Below are positions 35,162 to 44,012 of a stretch of DNA of 64,000 nucleotides, piece after piece. Positions within the stretch are counted from its first letter, which is position 1. Each line of letters starts with the position of its first letter. Location of the stretch: positions 31,922-95,921 of the forward strand of contig CALBSC010000072.1 of the NCBI GenBank assembly GCA_937927685.1, in the 5' to 3' direction. Below the pieces are notes generated by a model that was not told the origin of the DNA, made no database searches, and saw nothing but the letters and a program-made list of their open reading frames with translations. The DNA comes from an uncultured Burkholderiales bacterium (GTDB taxonomy: Bacteria > Pseudomonadota > Gammaproteobacteria > Burkholderiales > Burkholderiaceae_C). The position numbers and the translations under genes were made by a program.

Positions 35162-36066
35162 GCTTGCCCGACACCGCTGGAACCCCTGAGGACCTCCAGC
35201 CACCCCTGACCGAGTCGCCCGCGCTGGCGCCAGCCGACCAGGCCGGCACAGCCGAATTGCCCCTGATGCCCGACGTGGTGGACCACGTGGCGGTGGCGCG
35301 GTTGTATGGCGAGCCCTTGTTTGCGCTGCCCCAGGACTTGTACATCCCGCCGGACGCGCTGGAGGTTTTCCTGGAAGCCTTCGAAGGGCCGCTGGATCTG
35401 CTGCTCTACCTCATCCGTAAACAGAATTTCAACATCCTCGACATCCCGATGGCGGGGGTGACCCGCCAGTACCTGAGCTATGTGGACGAGATCCGCAGCC
35501 GCAACCTGGAACTGGCGGCCGAGTATTTGCTGATGGCCGCCATGCTCATCGAGATCAAGTCGCGCATGCTGCTGCCGCCCAAGAAGGTGGCCGAGGGCGA
35601 GGAACCCGAGGATCCGCGGGCCGAGCTGGTGCGCCGTCTGCTGGAGTACGAGCAGATGAAGCTGGCCGCCGCACGCCTGACCGAGGTGCCGCAGTTCGGG
35701 CGCGACTTTCTGCGTGCGCAGGTCTACATCGAACAGTCGATCCAACCCCGTTTCCCGGATGTGCACGTGGTCGAGTTGCAACAGGCCTGGGCCGATATCC
35801 TCAAGCGTGCCAAGCTGGTCCAGCACCACAAGATCACCCGCGAGGAACTCTCGGTGCGCGAGCACATGAGTCTGGTGCTCAAGCGCTTGCAAAACCGCCA
35901 GTTCGTCGAATTCGAGCACCTGTTCCAGCCCGAGCAAGGCCTGCCAGTGCTGGTGGTGACTTTCATCGCCTTGCTGGAACTGGCCAAGGAAACGCTGGTG
36001 GAAATCACGCAGGCCGAGGCGTTTGCGCCGATTTACGTGCGCCTGTCGTACACGCCCAGCGATTGA
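35158..36066 (+). CDS. scpA: Segregation and condensation protein A
   Basis: Kleisin subunit of the SMC-ScpAB condensin, bridging SMC heads during chromosome segregation. The 302-residue protein has a disordered N-terminal 60 residues, then the kleisin core with FEGPLDLLLYLIRKQNFNI and LAAEYLLMAAMLIEIKSRMLLP. The start is GTG 35158, overlapping the DUF3460 stop, because the open frame upstream lies in another frame of the SulP and DUF3460 genes. No scpB or smc gene is in the window. Confidence 0.93.
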   Translation: MSLPDTAGTPEDLQPPLTESPALAPADQAGTAELPLMPDVVDHVAVARLYGEPLFALPQDLYIPPDALEVFLEAFEGPLDLLLYLIRKQNFNILDIPMAGVTRQYLSYVDEIRSRNLELAAEYLLMAAMLIEIKSRMLLPPKKVAEGEEPEDPRAELVRRLLEYEQMKLAAARLTEVPQFGRDFLRAQVYIEQSIQPRFPDVHVVELQQAWADILKRAKLVQHHKITREELSVREHMSLVLKRLQNRQFVEFEHLFQPEQGLPVLVVTFIALLELAKETLVEITQAEAFAPIYVRLSYTPSD

Positions 36067-36175
36067 CCGGTTGCCTGGTGCGGGCGTGATGGCCTCCGGG
36101 TGCCAGCGTGTTGTCTGGCTGGTCATGGCCCCGCGGCCTCGCAAGGCCACCACAGCGGGCACAACGAACCACGGA

Positions 36176-37183
36176 TCAGCCCGTGTGTTCCTGTCGCAAA
36201 TCGCGGCCCATCAGGGTGGCAACGGCTTGCGCAGGGGTGGTGTGCCCCTCCAGCAAAGCCACCACAGCCTCCGCAATCGGCATCTCCACCCCGAGCGCCT
36301 GTGCACGCTGAACCGCTGTGCGCGCCGAGTAGACCCCTTCAGCCACGTGTCCCAGGGACGCCACCGCCTGCGCCAGGGTCATGCCGCTGGCCAGGGCCAT
36401 GCCCACGCGCCGGTTGCGTGACAGGTCGCCGGTGGTGGTGAGGACCACATCGCCCAGACCACTCAGGCCCATGAAGGTGTCGGGCCGCGCCCCCAGGGCC
36501 ACGCCCAGTCGGGTGATTTCGGCCAAACCGCGGGTGATGAGCGCAGCACGCGCATTCAGCCCCAGCTGCAGGCCATCGCACAAACCCGCGGCGATGGCGA
36601 GAACATTCTTGACCGCGCCCCCCACCTCGACACCGGCGATGTCGTCGTTGACGTACACGCGCAGCGCCGGGCCATGGAAGGCCTGCACCAGGGCCTCCTG
36701 GCAAGCCGAGTGCACGCTGGCGGCCACCAAGGCGGTGGGCTGTCGGGCCGCCACCTCCTGGGCGAAACTCGGGCCGCTCAGGGCGCCCCCCAGCAGACGG
36801 GGAGCCACCTGGGCCTGAACTTCGTGGGCCAGGCATCCCGCCTGCTGCGCGCTGTGCTCGAAGCCCTTGCACAGCCAGGCCACCGGCCGCTCAGCGCACC
36901 AGGCTTGCATCGTGTGCAACACCCCCCGCAGCGCCGCCATCGGCGTGGCCACCACCACCAGGTCCTGTGACGACAGCCAGGGCCCCAAGGCCGCGCTGGA
37001 CACACGGACTTGCGCGGGCACGGCATGCCCGGGGAGATAACGGTCGTTCACGCGCGACTGCGACAAGGCCGCCGCTTGCTGCGCATCGCGCAGCCACAGG
37101 GTGACGTCGTGCCGGTCGCTCGCGGCAATGGCCATGGCGGTGCCAAAGGCTCCCGCTCCGAGGACAGCGATCTTCATGGTCAT
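36176..37183 (-). CDS. gpsA: Glycerol-3-phosphate dehydrogenase [NAD(P)+]
   Basis: Makes sn-glycerol-3-phosphate from dihydroxyacetone phosphate for phospholipid synthesis. The 335-residue protein opens with the NAD-binding GAGAFGTAMA at residues 9-18. The catalytic Lys lies in GGAVKNVLAIAAG and the substrate loop in GLSGLGDVVLT. Length matches the family. ATG 37183 and ATG 37177 are both possible, giving a two-residue difference. It is downstream of secB by 27 bases, as in many proteobacteria. Confidence 0.95.
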   Translation of the reverse strand: MTMKIAVLGAGAFGTAMAIAASDRHDVTLWLRDAQQAAALSQSRVNDRYLPGHAVPAQVRVSSAALGPWLSSQDLVVVATPMAALRGVLHTMQAWCAERPVAWLCKGFEHSAQQAGCLAHEVQAQVAPRLLGGALSGPSFAQEVAARQPTALVAASVHSACQEALVQAFHGPALRVYVNDDIAGVEVGGAVKNVLAIAAGLCDGLQLGLNARAALITRGLAEITRLGVALGARPDTFMGLSGLGDVVLTTTGDLSRNRRVGMALASGMTLAQAVASLGHVAEGVYSARTAVQRAQALGVEMPIAEAVVALLEGHTTPAQAVATLMGRDLRQEHTG

Positions 37184-37210
37184 GCGCTCACGCGCTGAGG
37201 CATCAACCGG

Positions 37211-37654
37211 TTACTGCGGCTGGGCCTGGGCCGCCTGTTGCTGCTCGAACATGGCCTGGAAGTTGATTTCGGCCAGGTGCACGGGCGGGAAGCCAGCGCG
37301 CTGGATCACATCGGCTACGTTCCCGCGCAGGTAGGGGTAGACGATTTGCGGACAGGCAATGCTCACCAACGGCGAGAGTTGCTCTTGCGGGATGTTGCGG
37401 ATCTCGAACAGGCCGCCCTGCTTGGCCTCGACCAGGAACAGGGTTTTATCGGCAATCTTGGCCGTGATCGTGGCGGTCACGGTGACTTCGACCACGCCGT
37501 CAGCGACCTGCTCGGCACCCACGCCCAACTGGATGTCCACCGCCGGCTGTTCCTGGGTGAACAGGATGGCGGGGGAATTGGGCTGTTCCAGCGAGAGGTC
37601 CTTGAGGTACACGCGTTGAATCTGGAAAACCGGGGCTTGTTGTTCGTCGGCCAT
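37211..37654 (-). CDS. secB: Protein-export chaperone SecB
   Basis: Tetrameric cytosolic chaperone that keeps preproteins unfolded and delivers them to SecA. It has 147 residues. The conserved core includes QRVYLKDLSLEQPNSP, LFLVEAKQGGLFEI and CPQIVYPYLRGNV. ATG 37654 is preceded by AGGA at seven bases; an in-frame ATG five codons earlier would lie within the leader after the terminator. Only 17 bases separate the U-tract of a terminator-like hairpin from this ATG, so how secB is transcribed is not obvious. Confidence 0.96.
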   Translation of the reverse strand: MADEQQAPVFQIQRVYLKDLSLEQPNSPAILFTQEQPAVDIQLGVGAEQVADGVVEVTVTATITAKIADKTLFLVEAKQGGLFEIRNIPQEQLSPLVSIACPQIVYPYLRGNVADVIQRAGFPPVHLAEINFQAMFEQQQAAQAQPQ

Positions 37655-37671
37655 GACAGGGTCCTGCAATC

Positions 37672-37708
37672 AAAAAAAAGCCCGCATCGGTCTCTCACCG
37701 AAGCGGGC
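37672..37708 (-). terminator. Intrinsic terminator or attenuator between grxC and secB
   Basis: On the minus strand GCCCGC and GCGGGC enclose a second stem (one mismatch, five more pairs) and a five-base loop, followed by eight U. It begins 24 bases after the grxC stop and ends 17 bases before the secB ATG. Confidence 0.85.
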
Positions 37709-37731
37709 GGGTTCGGATGAAGCCGATTATG

Positions 37732-37992
37732 TCAGGTCGGCTGTAGCAAGGGCATGAGGCCGCCACGGCCGTCCAGGGCCATCAGGTCGTCACATCCCCC
37801 AACATGGGTGTCGCCGATGAAGATCTGCGGCACAGTGCGTCGCCCGGTGAGGGACATCATGCGCTCACGTTCGGCCGGGTCCAGGTCGACGCGGACTTCC
37901 TCGATCTGATCGACCCCACGCGACTTCAGCAATTGTTTGGCCCGCACGCAGTAGGGGCAGACAGCGGTGGTGTACATCTTGACGGGAGACAT
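37732..37992 (-). CDS. grxC: Glutaredoxin 3
   Basis: Small glutathione-dependent disulfide reductase, 86 residues. The dithiol active site CPYC covers Cys12 to Cys15. TVPQIFI supplies the cis-proline and GGCDDL the glutathione-contacting loop. Size and motifs match GrxC. It lies between the rhodanese gene (36 bases) and a strong terminator. Confidence 0.95.
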   Translation of the reverse strand: MSPVKMYTTAVCPYCVRAKQLLKSRGVDQIEEVRVDLDPAERERMMSLTGRRTVPQIFIGDTHVGGCDDLMALDGRGGLMPLLQPT

Positions 37993-38028
37993 GGGGCGAT
38001 TTCCTCGGGTTTCCTTCAGGCCAACAAA

Positions 38029-38436
38029 TCAGGCTTTCTCAACCGGCAGATTAGCCTCTTTCCAGGCCTTGAGTCCGCCCGAGAGGGAATGGGCCTGCTC
38101 GTAGCCCAGTTTTTTGGCCACCGCCACCGCGCGCTTGGAGCGGATGCCCGAGGCACACACCAGAATCAGGGGCTGGGTTTTGCTGCGCGCGACGCCGTCG
38201 AGCTGCTGCTCGAGCTGGTCGAGGGGCACATGACGGGCCCCCACCAGGTGGCCGGCGGCATATTCTTCCGCGGAACACACGTCAATGACTTGCGCCTTTT
38301 CGCGGTTGATCATCTGCACCGCCTGGTTCGGGCTGAGACCGGCGCTGGCTGCATCTTGCAGGGTGGGCAGCATGAGCATGACGCCCGAGGCCAGCGCGAC
38401 AGAAATGAGCATCCAGTTATCAAGAATGAATTTCAA
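38029..38436 (-). CDS. Membrane-anchored rhodanese-like protein
   Basis: Rhodanese-domain protein of 135 residues, similar to YibN. One N-terminal helix (residues 3-22) anchors it and the rhodanese fold follows. The active-site loop is CASGIRSKRA, with Cys in the sulfur-accepting place. The start is taken as TTG 38436, giving LKFILDNWMLISVAL, because the family opens at this point and AAAGG lies eight bases upstream; a longer reading adds low-similarity sequence. The natural sulfur donor is unknown. Confidence 0.87.
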   Translation of the reverse strand: MKFILDNWMLISVALASGVMLMLPTLQDAASAGLSPNQAVQMINREKAQVIDVCSAEEYAAGHLVGARHVPLDQLEQQLDGVARSKTQPLILVCASGIRSKRAVAVAKKLGYEQAHSLSGGLKAWKEANLPVEKA

Positions 38437-38474
38437 AAGGGAACCTTTGGTCAGACAGGGGTTGGCCCCCATTC

Positions 38475-38480
38475 TAAAAT
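38475..38480 (+). promoter_or_regulatory. Candidate -10 for gpmA
   Basis: TAAAAT in the divergent gap, about 100 bases before the gpmA ATG. A GGGGC/GCCCC stem with a five-base loop lies in the resulting leader near 38506-38520. Confidence 0.3.
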
Positions 38481-38582
38481 CTCCGCTGGACGGTTGGTTG
38501 GCCGGGGCCTGAAGCCCCTCCAAGCCTACAGGGAGCGCCCGTGAGCCGTCCAGTTTCTTTCAGCCCTACCTTGCCTCTCACC

Positions 38583-39326
38583 ATGCACAAGCTTGTCCTG
38601 ATCCGCCACGGCGAATCCACCTGGAACCTCGAAAACCGCTTCACCGGCTGGACCGATGTGGACCTCACCCCCACCGGGGTGACGCAGGCGCAGCAGGCGG
38701 GCCGCTTGCTGCGCGAGGCGGGGTACGAGTTCGACATCGCCTACACCAGCGTCCTGCGCCGCGCCATCCACACCCTGTGGCACTGCCTGGACTCGATGGA
38801 ACGCGCCTGGCTGCCGGTGCACAAGAGCTGGCGCCTGAACGAGCGCCACTATGGTGGCCTGCAGGGCCTGAACAAGGCGGACATGGCCAAGCAGTATGGC
38901 GACGAGCAAGTGCTGGTGTGGCGCCGCAGCTATGACACCCCGCCCCCCGCGCTGGACGTCACCGACCCGCGCAGCGAGCGCGGCGATCTGCGCTACGCCG
39001 GGTTGACGCCGGATCAGGTCCCCCTGACGGAATGTCTCCAGGACACCGTGGCCCGTGTCCTGCCCTTCTGGAACGAGACCATGGCCCCCGCCATCCGCTC
39101 GGGCCAGCGGGTGGTGGTGGCCGCCCACGGCAACTCGATCCGCGCCCTGGTGAAATACCTCGACAACATCTCCGACAGCGACATCGTGGGCCTGAACATC
39201 CCCAACGGCATTCCGCTGGTGTATGAGCTCGACGCCGCGCTCAAGCCGATCCGCCACTACTACCTGGGCGACGCCGAGGCGGCGGCCAAGGCGGCGGCCG
39301 CGGTGGCGTCGCAAGGCCGCGGCTGA
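38583..39326 (+). CDS. gpmA: 2,3-bisphosphoglycerate-dependent phosphoglycerate mutase
   Basis: Glycolytic enzyme interconverting 3- and 2-phosphoglycerate, 247 residues. The phosphohistidine motif is RHGES with His9, and the second histidine is in VVAAHGNS. RHYGGLQGLNK is the substrate loop. ATG 38583 is used because the family begins MxKLVLIRHG. An upstream GTG at 38541 would add 14 residues unlike the family. It opens the conserved gpmA-ctpA-moeB run. Confidence 0.96.
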   Translation: MHKLVLIRHGESTWNLENRFTGWTDVDLTPTGVTQAQQAGRLLREAGYEFDIAYTSVLRRAIHTLWHCLDSMERAWLPVHKSWRLNERHYGGLQGLNKADMAKQYGDEQVLVWRRSYDTPPPALDVTDPRSERGDLRYAGLTPDQVPLTECLQDTVARVLPFWNETMAPAIRSGQRVVVAAHGNSIRALVKYLDNISDSDIVGLNIPNGIPLVYELDAALKPIRHYYLGDAEAAAKAAAAVASQGRG

Positions 39327-39451
39327 CCGGGGCGTGGCTGAACACCCACAAGACATGCACCTGCGCACGCAGGGGATGAACGCGACAAGGTATATTGGGA
39401 GGATTGTGCCCACGGGCATCCACTTTTCTCGCAGCAGGTAGGCACAGGGAT

Positions 39452-40900
39452 ATGCGTCAACATCTGAAAATCGCCGGCTGGGTCGCGGCGGGCGCTTTGG
39501 CAGGCGCCCTGACCACGGTGTCGCTGCAAACCGGTGCACGCGGCAACATGGCGCCGCTGCCGCTCGAAGAACTGCAGCAGCTCGCTGCGGTATTCAGCAT
39601 GGTCAAGAGCGACTATGTGGAGCCGGTGGACGAGAAAAAACTCATCACCGACGCCATCGCCGGCATGGTGGCCAGCCTCGACCCACACTCGCAGTACTTC
39701 GACAAGAAGTCGTTCAAGGAGTTCCGCGAGGGCACGACCGGCCGTTTTGTCGGCGTGGGCATTGAAATCAGCATGGAAGACGGCCTGGTGAAGGTGGTGT
39801 CACCCATCGAAGGGTCACCCGCGTTCCGGGCCGGCCTCAAATCGGGCGACCTGATCACCAAGATTGACGACACGGCCGTCAAGGGCCTCACGCTCAACGA
39901 CGCGGTCAAGCGCATGCGCGGCGAACCCAACACCAAGGTGGTGCTGATGATCCTGCGCAAGTCCGAGAACCGCAGCTTCCCGGTCACCATCACCCGCGAA
40001 GAGATCAAGACGGTGAGCGTCAAGGGTCGCGTGATCGAACCGGGCTATGGCTGGATCCGCCTGACCCAGTTCCAGGAGCGCACGGTCGAAGACTTCGCCC
40101 GCAAGCTGGAAGAGATTTACAAACAGGAACCGCAACTCAAGGGCCTGGTGCTGGACCTGCGCAATGACCCCGGGGGCCTGCTGGATGCCGCCGTGGCGGT
40201 GTCAGCCGTCTTCCTGCCCGACAACGTCACCGTGGTGTCCACCAACGGGCAGCTGGCCGAGAGCAAATTTGTCTACAAGGCTGCCCCCGAGTTTTACCAG
40301 CGCCGCAGCAACAACGACCCGATCCGCCGCCTGAATGAGGTCACCCGGGGGGTGTTCAAGCAGGTGAACCTGGTTGTGCTGGTCAACGAAGGTTCGGCTT
40401 CGGCCAGCGAGATCGTCGCCGGCGCTTTGCAGGACTACAAGCGCGCCACCCTCATGGGCAGCCAGACCTTCGGCAAGGGATCGGTGCAAACCGTGCGCCA
40501 GCTGGGCCCCGACACCGCGCTCAAGATCACCACGGCGCGCTATTACACCCCCAGCGGTCGCTCCATCCAGGCCAAGGGCATCGTGCCCGATGTGCTGCTC
40601 GATGACACCGCCGAGGGCAGCCCCTTCGCGGCGCTGCGTACCCGTGAAGCCGATCTGGAAAAGCACCTGACCAGCGGCCAGGGCAACGAGGTGAAGGACG
40701 GGGCGCGTGAAAAGGCCCGCGAGGAAGCACTCAAGCGCCTGGAAGAGGAAGCCAAGAAACCGGCCTCGGAGCGCCGCCCTCCCGAGTTCGGCAGTGACGA
40801 CGACTTCCAGTTGCGACAGGCCCTCAACCAGCTCAAGGGCCAGCCGGTGCAGGCCAGCAAGACCCAGACCGAACGCCCGGCCGAAAAAGCGGAGAAGTAA
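39452..40900 (+). CDS. ctpA: S41 family C-terminal processing peptidase
   Basis: Periplasmic serine protease of the CtpA/Prc group, 482 residues. A signal anchor covers residues 6-25. A PDZ domain spans about 95-175 and the protease core follows. The catalytic Ser lies in GSASASE (314-320) and the general base Lys342 in FGKGSVQT. A charged coiled tail after 410 (EKAREEALKRLEEEAKK) ends the protein. Such proteases trim cell-wall enzymes or degrade tagged proteins. moeB begins three bases after the stop. Confidence 0.93.
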   Translation: MRQHLKIAGWVAAGALAGALTTVSLQTGARGNMAPLPLEELQQLAAVFSMVKSDYVEPVDEKKLITDAIAGMVASLDPHSQYFDKKSFKEFREGTTGRFVGVGIEISMEDGLVKVVSPIEGSPAFRAGLKSGDLITKIDDTAVKGLTLNDAVKRMRGEPNTKVVLMILRKSENRSFPVTITREEIKTVSVKGRVIEPGYGWIRLTQFQERTVEDFARKLEEIYKQEPQLKGLVLDLRNDPGGLLDAAVAVSAVFLPDNVTVVSTNGQLAESKFVYKAAPEFYQRRSNNDPIRRLNEVTRGVFKQVNLVVLVNEGSASASEIVAGALQDYKRATLMGSQTFGKGSVQTVRQLGPDTALKITTARYYTPSGRSIQAKGIVPDVLLDDTAEGSPFAALRTREADLEKHLTSGQGNEVKDGAREKAREEALKRLEEEAKKPASERRPPEFGSDDDFQLRQALNQLKGQPVQASKTQTERPAEKAEK

Positions 40901-40903
40901 AGG

Positions 40904-41659
40904 GTGGATGACGCCCAGCTGCTGCGCTACTCGCGCCACATTCTGCTGGACGAACTCGGGGTCGAGGGGCAACAGCGACTGATCGACAGCCACGCCCTGA
41001 TCCTGGGAGCGGGCGGGCTGGGCTCTCCGGTGGCGCTGTACCTGGCCGCCAGTGGCGTGGGGCGCATCACCCTGATCGACGACGACGTGGTGGACCTCAC
41101 CAACCTGCAGCGTCAAATTGCCCACACCACCCCACGCGTGGGTCAGCCCAAGGTCGAGTCGGCCCGAGCCGCCATGCTGGCGCTCAACCCGCTGGTGCAG
41201 GTGCAGGCCCTGCAGATGCGCGCCGATGAGGCGGCACTCATGCGCCTGGTGGCCGAGGCCGATGTGGTGATCGATGGCAGCGACAACTTCGCCACCCGAC
41301 ACGCGGTCAACCGGGCCTGTGTGCAGCACGCCGTGCCCCTGGTCAGTGGCGCCGTGATTCGGCTGGACGGCCAACTCACCACCTACGACACCCGCGACGC
41401 CACCTCGCCTTGTTACGCCTGCCTGTTCCCGCCCGATCAGGCCCCCGAGGAGGTGCGCTGTTCGACACTCGGCGTGCTAGCCCCGCTGGTGGGCGTGATC
41501 GGCACGCTGCAGGCCACCGAAGCCGTCAAGTTGCTGGCCGGCGTGGGACGAAGCCTGGTCGGGCGTTTGCAACTGCTCGATGGCCGCAGTCTGGAGTGGA
41601 CCGAGATGCGCTTGCGCCGCCAGCCGGATTGCCCGGTGTGCCAGCATCGGTCGGCCTGA
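40904..41659 (+). CDS. moeB: Molybdopterin-synthase adenylyltransferase MoeB/ThiF family
   Basis: E1-like adenylating enzyme, 251 residues, activating the C-terminus of MoaD or ThiS. The ATP-binding loop is GAGGLGSPV near residues 36-44, and the metal site uses CYAC and CPVC pairs near 168-171 and 244-247. The pattern RYSRHILLDELGVEGQQRL at the start is diagnostic. It has no rhodanese domain. Without moaD or thiS nearby it cannot be decided whether it serves molybdopterin or thiamine. The start is GTG 40904. Confidence 0.92.
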   Translation: MDDAQLLRYSRHILLDELGVEGQQRLIDSHALILGAGGLGSPVALYLAASGVGRITLIDDDVVDLTNLQRQIAHTTPRVGQPKVESARAAMLALNPLVQVQALQMRADEAALMRLVAEADVVIDGSDNFATRHAVNRACVQHAVPLVSGAVIRLDGQLTTYDTRDATSPCYACLFPPDQAPEEVRCSTLGVLAPLVGVIGTLQATEAVKLLAGVGRSLVGRLQLLDGRSLEWTEMRLRRQPDCPVCQHRSA

Positions 41660-41707
41660 AACAGCTGCTGGCGCCGGCCAACTGCCGTCAATGGTTTGCC
41701 TTCAGAC

Positions 41708-41785
41708 ACTGCCGTCAGACACCGCCGTCAACCACGGCCCTCACCCACAGCGGTCCACCACGGTCCTCGGACATGGCTTTCAACA
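41708..41785. repeat. Six-unit degenerate 13-bp tandem repeat
   Basis: Six consecutive 13-base units, first ACTGCCGTCAGAC and last ATGGCTTTCAACA. A1, G4, T8 and C9 of each unit are invariant. A partial seventh copy begins at 41786 and a detached one at 41691. The array spans the gap between the moeB and nuclease stop codons. Confidence 0.75.
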
Positions 41786-42313
41786 ACTGCCGTGCCAGCG
41801 TCGAAATTCACGCGGCGGCATGAGACCCAAGGGGTGGGCAAACAAACCCCGACGCGCCCACTGCGCTTCACGCTGCAGCTTGTCATAGGGGCCGGGCATG
41901 CCCCGATAGGACGGTGACCAGGCGTGGCCTTGCACCACCATCCAGGCCCCCACGTCCTGCCCCCGGTGCCAGACTTGCGCCAGCAAGCGACCATAGGTGT
42001 CCAGCCGTCCCGACACCACCTGCACATGCTGCCCGAGCACGCGCGTGTGCAAGGCCAGCCAGGCCTGCTGGCCCCACACCTGACAGCGCTCCGGGGCATC
42101 GATGGCTGCCAGGCGCAGCTTGCGCGCCTCGCCGCCCTGGTCCGGTTGTACCCACAAGGTATCGCCATCGCTCACGTGCATCACCTGACCCGACCAGGGA
42201 CTGGCCATGGCAGCCATGGGCAGACACGCCAACGCCATCAGGACGACCCGCCGCCAGCGCCCCAGGCACTGACTCACCCCGACCACCCTCGAGCCCAACC
42301 GGTTCTGTGTCAT
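41780..42313 (-). CDS. Staphylococcal-nuclease-like (SNase) exported nuclease
   Basis: Thermonuclease-family protein of 177 residues. A basic N-terminus and hydrophobic stretch (22-37, VVLMALACLPMAAMASP) make a signal peptide, so it is secreted or periplasmic. The fold is seen in VSDGDTLWV, the catalytic LRLAAIDAPE with its Asp and Glu, and DTYGRLLAQV with the second arginine. The C-terminus runs into the 13-bp repeat region. It is downstream of the DUF429 gene. Confidence 0.88.
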   Translation of the reverse strand: MTQNRLGSRVVGVSQCLGRWRRVVLMALACLPMAAMASPWSGQVMHVSDGDTLWVQPDQGGEARKLRLAAIDAPERCQVWGQQAWLALHTRVLGQHVQVVSGRLDTYGRLLAQVWHRGQDVGAWMVVQGHAWSPSYRGMPGPYDKLQREAQWARRGLFAHPLGLMPPREFRRWHGSC

Positions 42314-42384
42314 GGCCCCATCCTGCCGGCGGGCGGGCCATGACGGGGAACGCCGCAGTCACACGACCGTCGAGTGTTGCCCCG

Positions 42385-43230
42385 TCACGCGGTGAGGATC
42401 CACCCCTCCAGCGGGTCCAGATCCGGCGGCAGGCCATACAGTGCATCGCCCTGGTCGTGTCGCTGGGCGGCCCAGGCCGCCTGCACCATGCACAGCACCG
42501 CGTCCAGGGTGTCACCGCTGGCATCGGCGACGAGTGCATCATGCTGGGCCGCGGTGAGACGCAGCCGCAAGCCCAGTCGGGTGCGCCCCTGGGCCAGTGC
42601 CTCCAGCAGGTCTTTGCGTGCAATCAGGCGCTCGGGCGTCTGCCGGGCACGATCGTCGCTCTTGTAACTGCGTGTGCCAATCAACTCCCTGGCCAGCAGC
42701 CCGGGATACGCCTCCAGCGCCACCCGCGTGCGGTCTCCCTCATGCAAGCCGGGCAGGTGCACGCCCGCGGCCAACAGGCGTGGCACCGTCACCTGCAGCA
42801 TGAAGGCCACCGGCGGGTTGATCCATTTCATGGACGGGCTGGACCCGGCCGGCCCGTCGGTCCGGCGGTGGGCGAATTTGCCCCCCACGGGACGGGCCTG
42901 ACAAAAAGCCGCAAAAGTGTCGCGGATGGTGCTGCGCTCAAGCGTGGCGTAGTGGTCCATGCACGCTCGCCATTGCAGGGGCCAGCCCAGGGTCTGGACC
43001 AGCTCGCGCGGCAAGCCGAAGGGGGCGTCAAAGCCGCCCACCCAGGCCAAAGGCTGATGCAAAAACGCAGACCAGTCCTGCAGTTGTTCAAACCGGTGAA
43101 AGGCCTCCAGCTCCACCACCCGCGTGCCGCGTTGCTCGCGGGCGTGACCCAGGGCCACCACCACCGGTTTGCGCCGCGAGGGGCTGCTGGTGACATCACA
43201 TCCCAGCACGGGCCAGGCGGATGGGCTCAC
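42385..43230 (-). CDS. DUF429 domain protein
   Basis: A 281-residue protein I place in DUF429, a family predicted to have an RNase H-like fold. Supporting pieces are the opening LGCDVTSSPSRRKPVVVA, WVGGFDAPFGLPRELV, LEAYPGLLAR and DTLDAVLCMVQ, where acidic residues would form the active site. Activity has not been shown for most members. It begins four bases after folE and precedes the nuclease gene by 71 bases. Confidence 0.72.
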   Translation of the reverse strand: MSPSAWPVLGCDVTSSPSRRKPVVVALGHAREQRGTRVVELEAFHRFEQLQDWSAFLHQPLAWVGGFDAPFGLPRELVQTLGWPLQWRACMDHYATLERSTIRDTFAAFCQARPVGGKFAHRRTDGPAGSSPSMKWINPPVAFMLQVTVPRLLAAGVHLPGLHEGDRTRVALEAYPGLLARELIGTRSYKSDDRARQTPERLIARKDLLEALAQGRTRLGLRLRLTAAQHDALVADASGDTLDAVLCMVQAAWAAQRHDQGDALYGLPPDLDPLEGWILTA

Positions 43231-43234
43231 CGCT

Positions 43235-43954
43235 TCACACCTTGCGTGGAATGAGCGAGAGGAATTCGCGGCGCAGGTTGGAGTCCTTGAGGAAGGCGCC
43301 GCGCATGACCGAGTTGATCATCAGGCTGCCCATGTCCTTCACACCACGCCAGGCCATGCAATAGTGGGTGGCCTCCATCACCAGGGCCAGTCCGTCGGGC
43401 TGGGTTTTCTCCTGGATGAGATCGGCCAGTTGCACCACCGCCTCTTCCTGGATTTGCGGCCGCCCCATGACCCACTCGGCCAGACGCGCGTACTTGGACA
43501 GGCCGATCACGTTGGTGTGTTCGTTGGGCATCACACCAATCCAGACCTTGCCGATCACCGGGCAGAAGTGGTGGCTGCAGGCGCTTCGCACCGTGATGGG
43601 GCCGACGATCATCAGTTCGTTGAGGTGCTCGGCATTGGGAAATTCGGTGATCGTGGGGGCCGGCACGTAGCGGCCGCGAAAGACCTCCTGAACGAACATC
43701 TTGGCCACCCGGCGCGCGGTGTCGCTGGTGTTGTGGTCATGTTCGGTGTCGATCACCAGGCTGTCGAGCACGCCCTGCATCTGGTGCTCGACCTCATCGA
43801 GGATGGCCTCGAGTTCACCGGGTTGTACAAACTCGGCAATGTTGTCGTTGGCGTGAAAACGTTGGTTGGCCGCGCGCAAACGCTCGCGGATCTTCACCGA
43901 GACGGGAGTCCCCTGGTCAGCGTCACTCATGGCGGGCTTGGCTTTCTTCAACAT
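43235..43954 (-). CDS. folE: GTP cyclohydrolase I
   Basis: Converts GTP to 7,8-dihydroneopterin triphosphate, the first step to folate. The 239-residue protein has HNTSDTARRVAKMFVQE and the zinc site in CSHHFC (Cys126, His129). The later Cys is in HYCMAWRG. It is of the FolE1 zinc type. nudB, whose enzyme acts on the product, is the fourth gene upstream on the same strand. Confidence 0.95.
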   Translation of the reverse strand: MLKKAKPAMSDADQGTPVSVKIRERLRAANQRFHANDNIAEFVQPGELEAILDEVEHQMQGVLDSLVIDTEHDHNTSDTARRVAKMFVQEVFRGRYVPAPTITEFPNAEHLNELMIVGPITVRSACSHHFCPVIGKVWIGVMPNEHTNVIGLSKYARLAEWVMGRPQIQEEAVVQLADLIQEKTQPDGLALVMEATHYCMAWRGVKDMGSLMINSVMRGAFLKDSNLRREFLSLIPRKV

Positions 43955-44012
43955 CCTGACATCCTAACAGCCGACGAATGGTCCTTCTGTCGTCAGGGCG
44001 AGGCGGCGGGTC

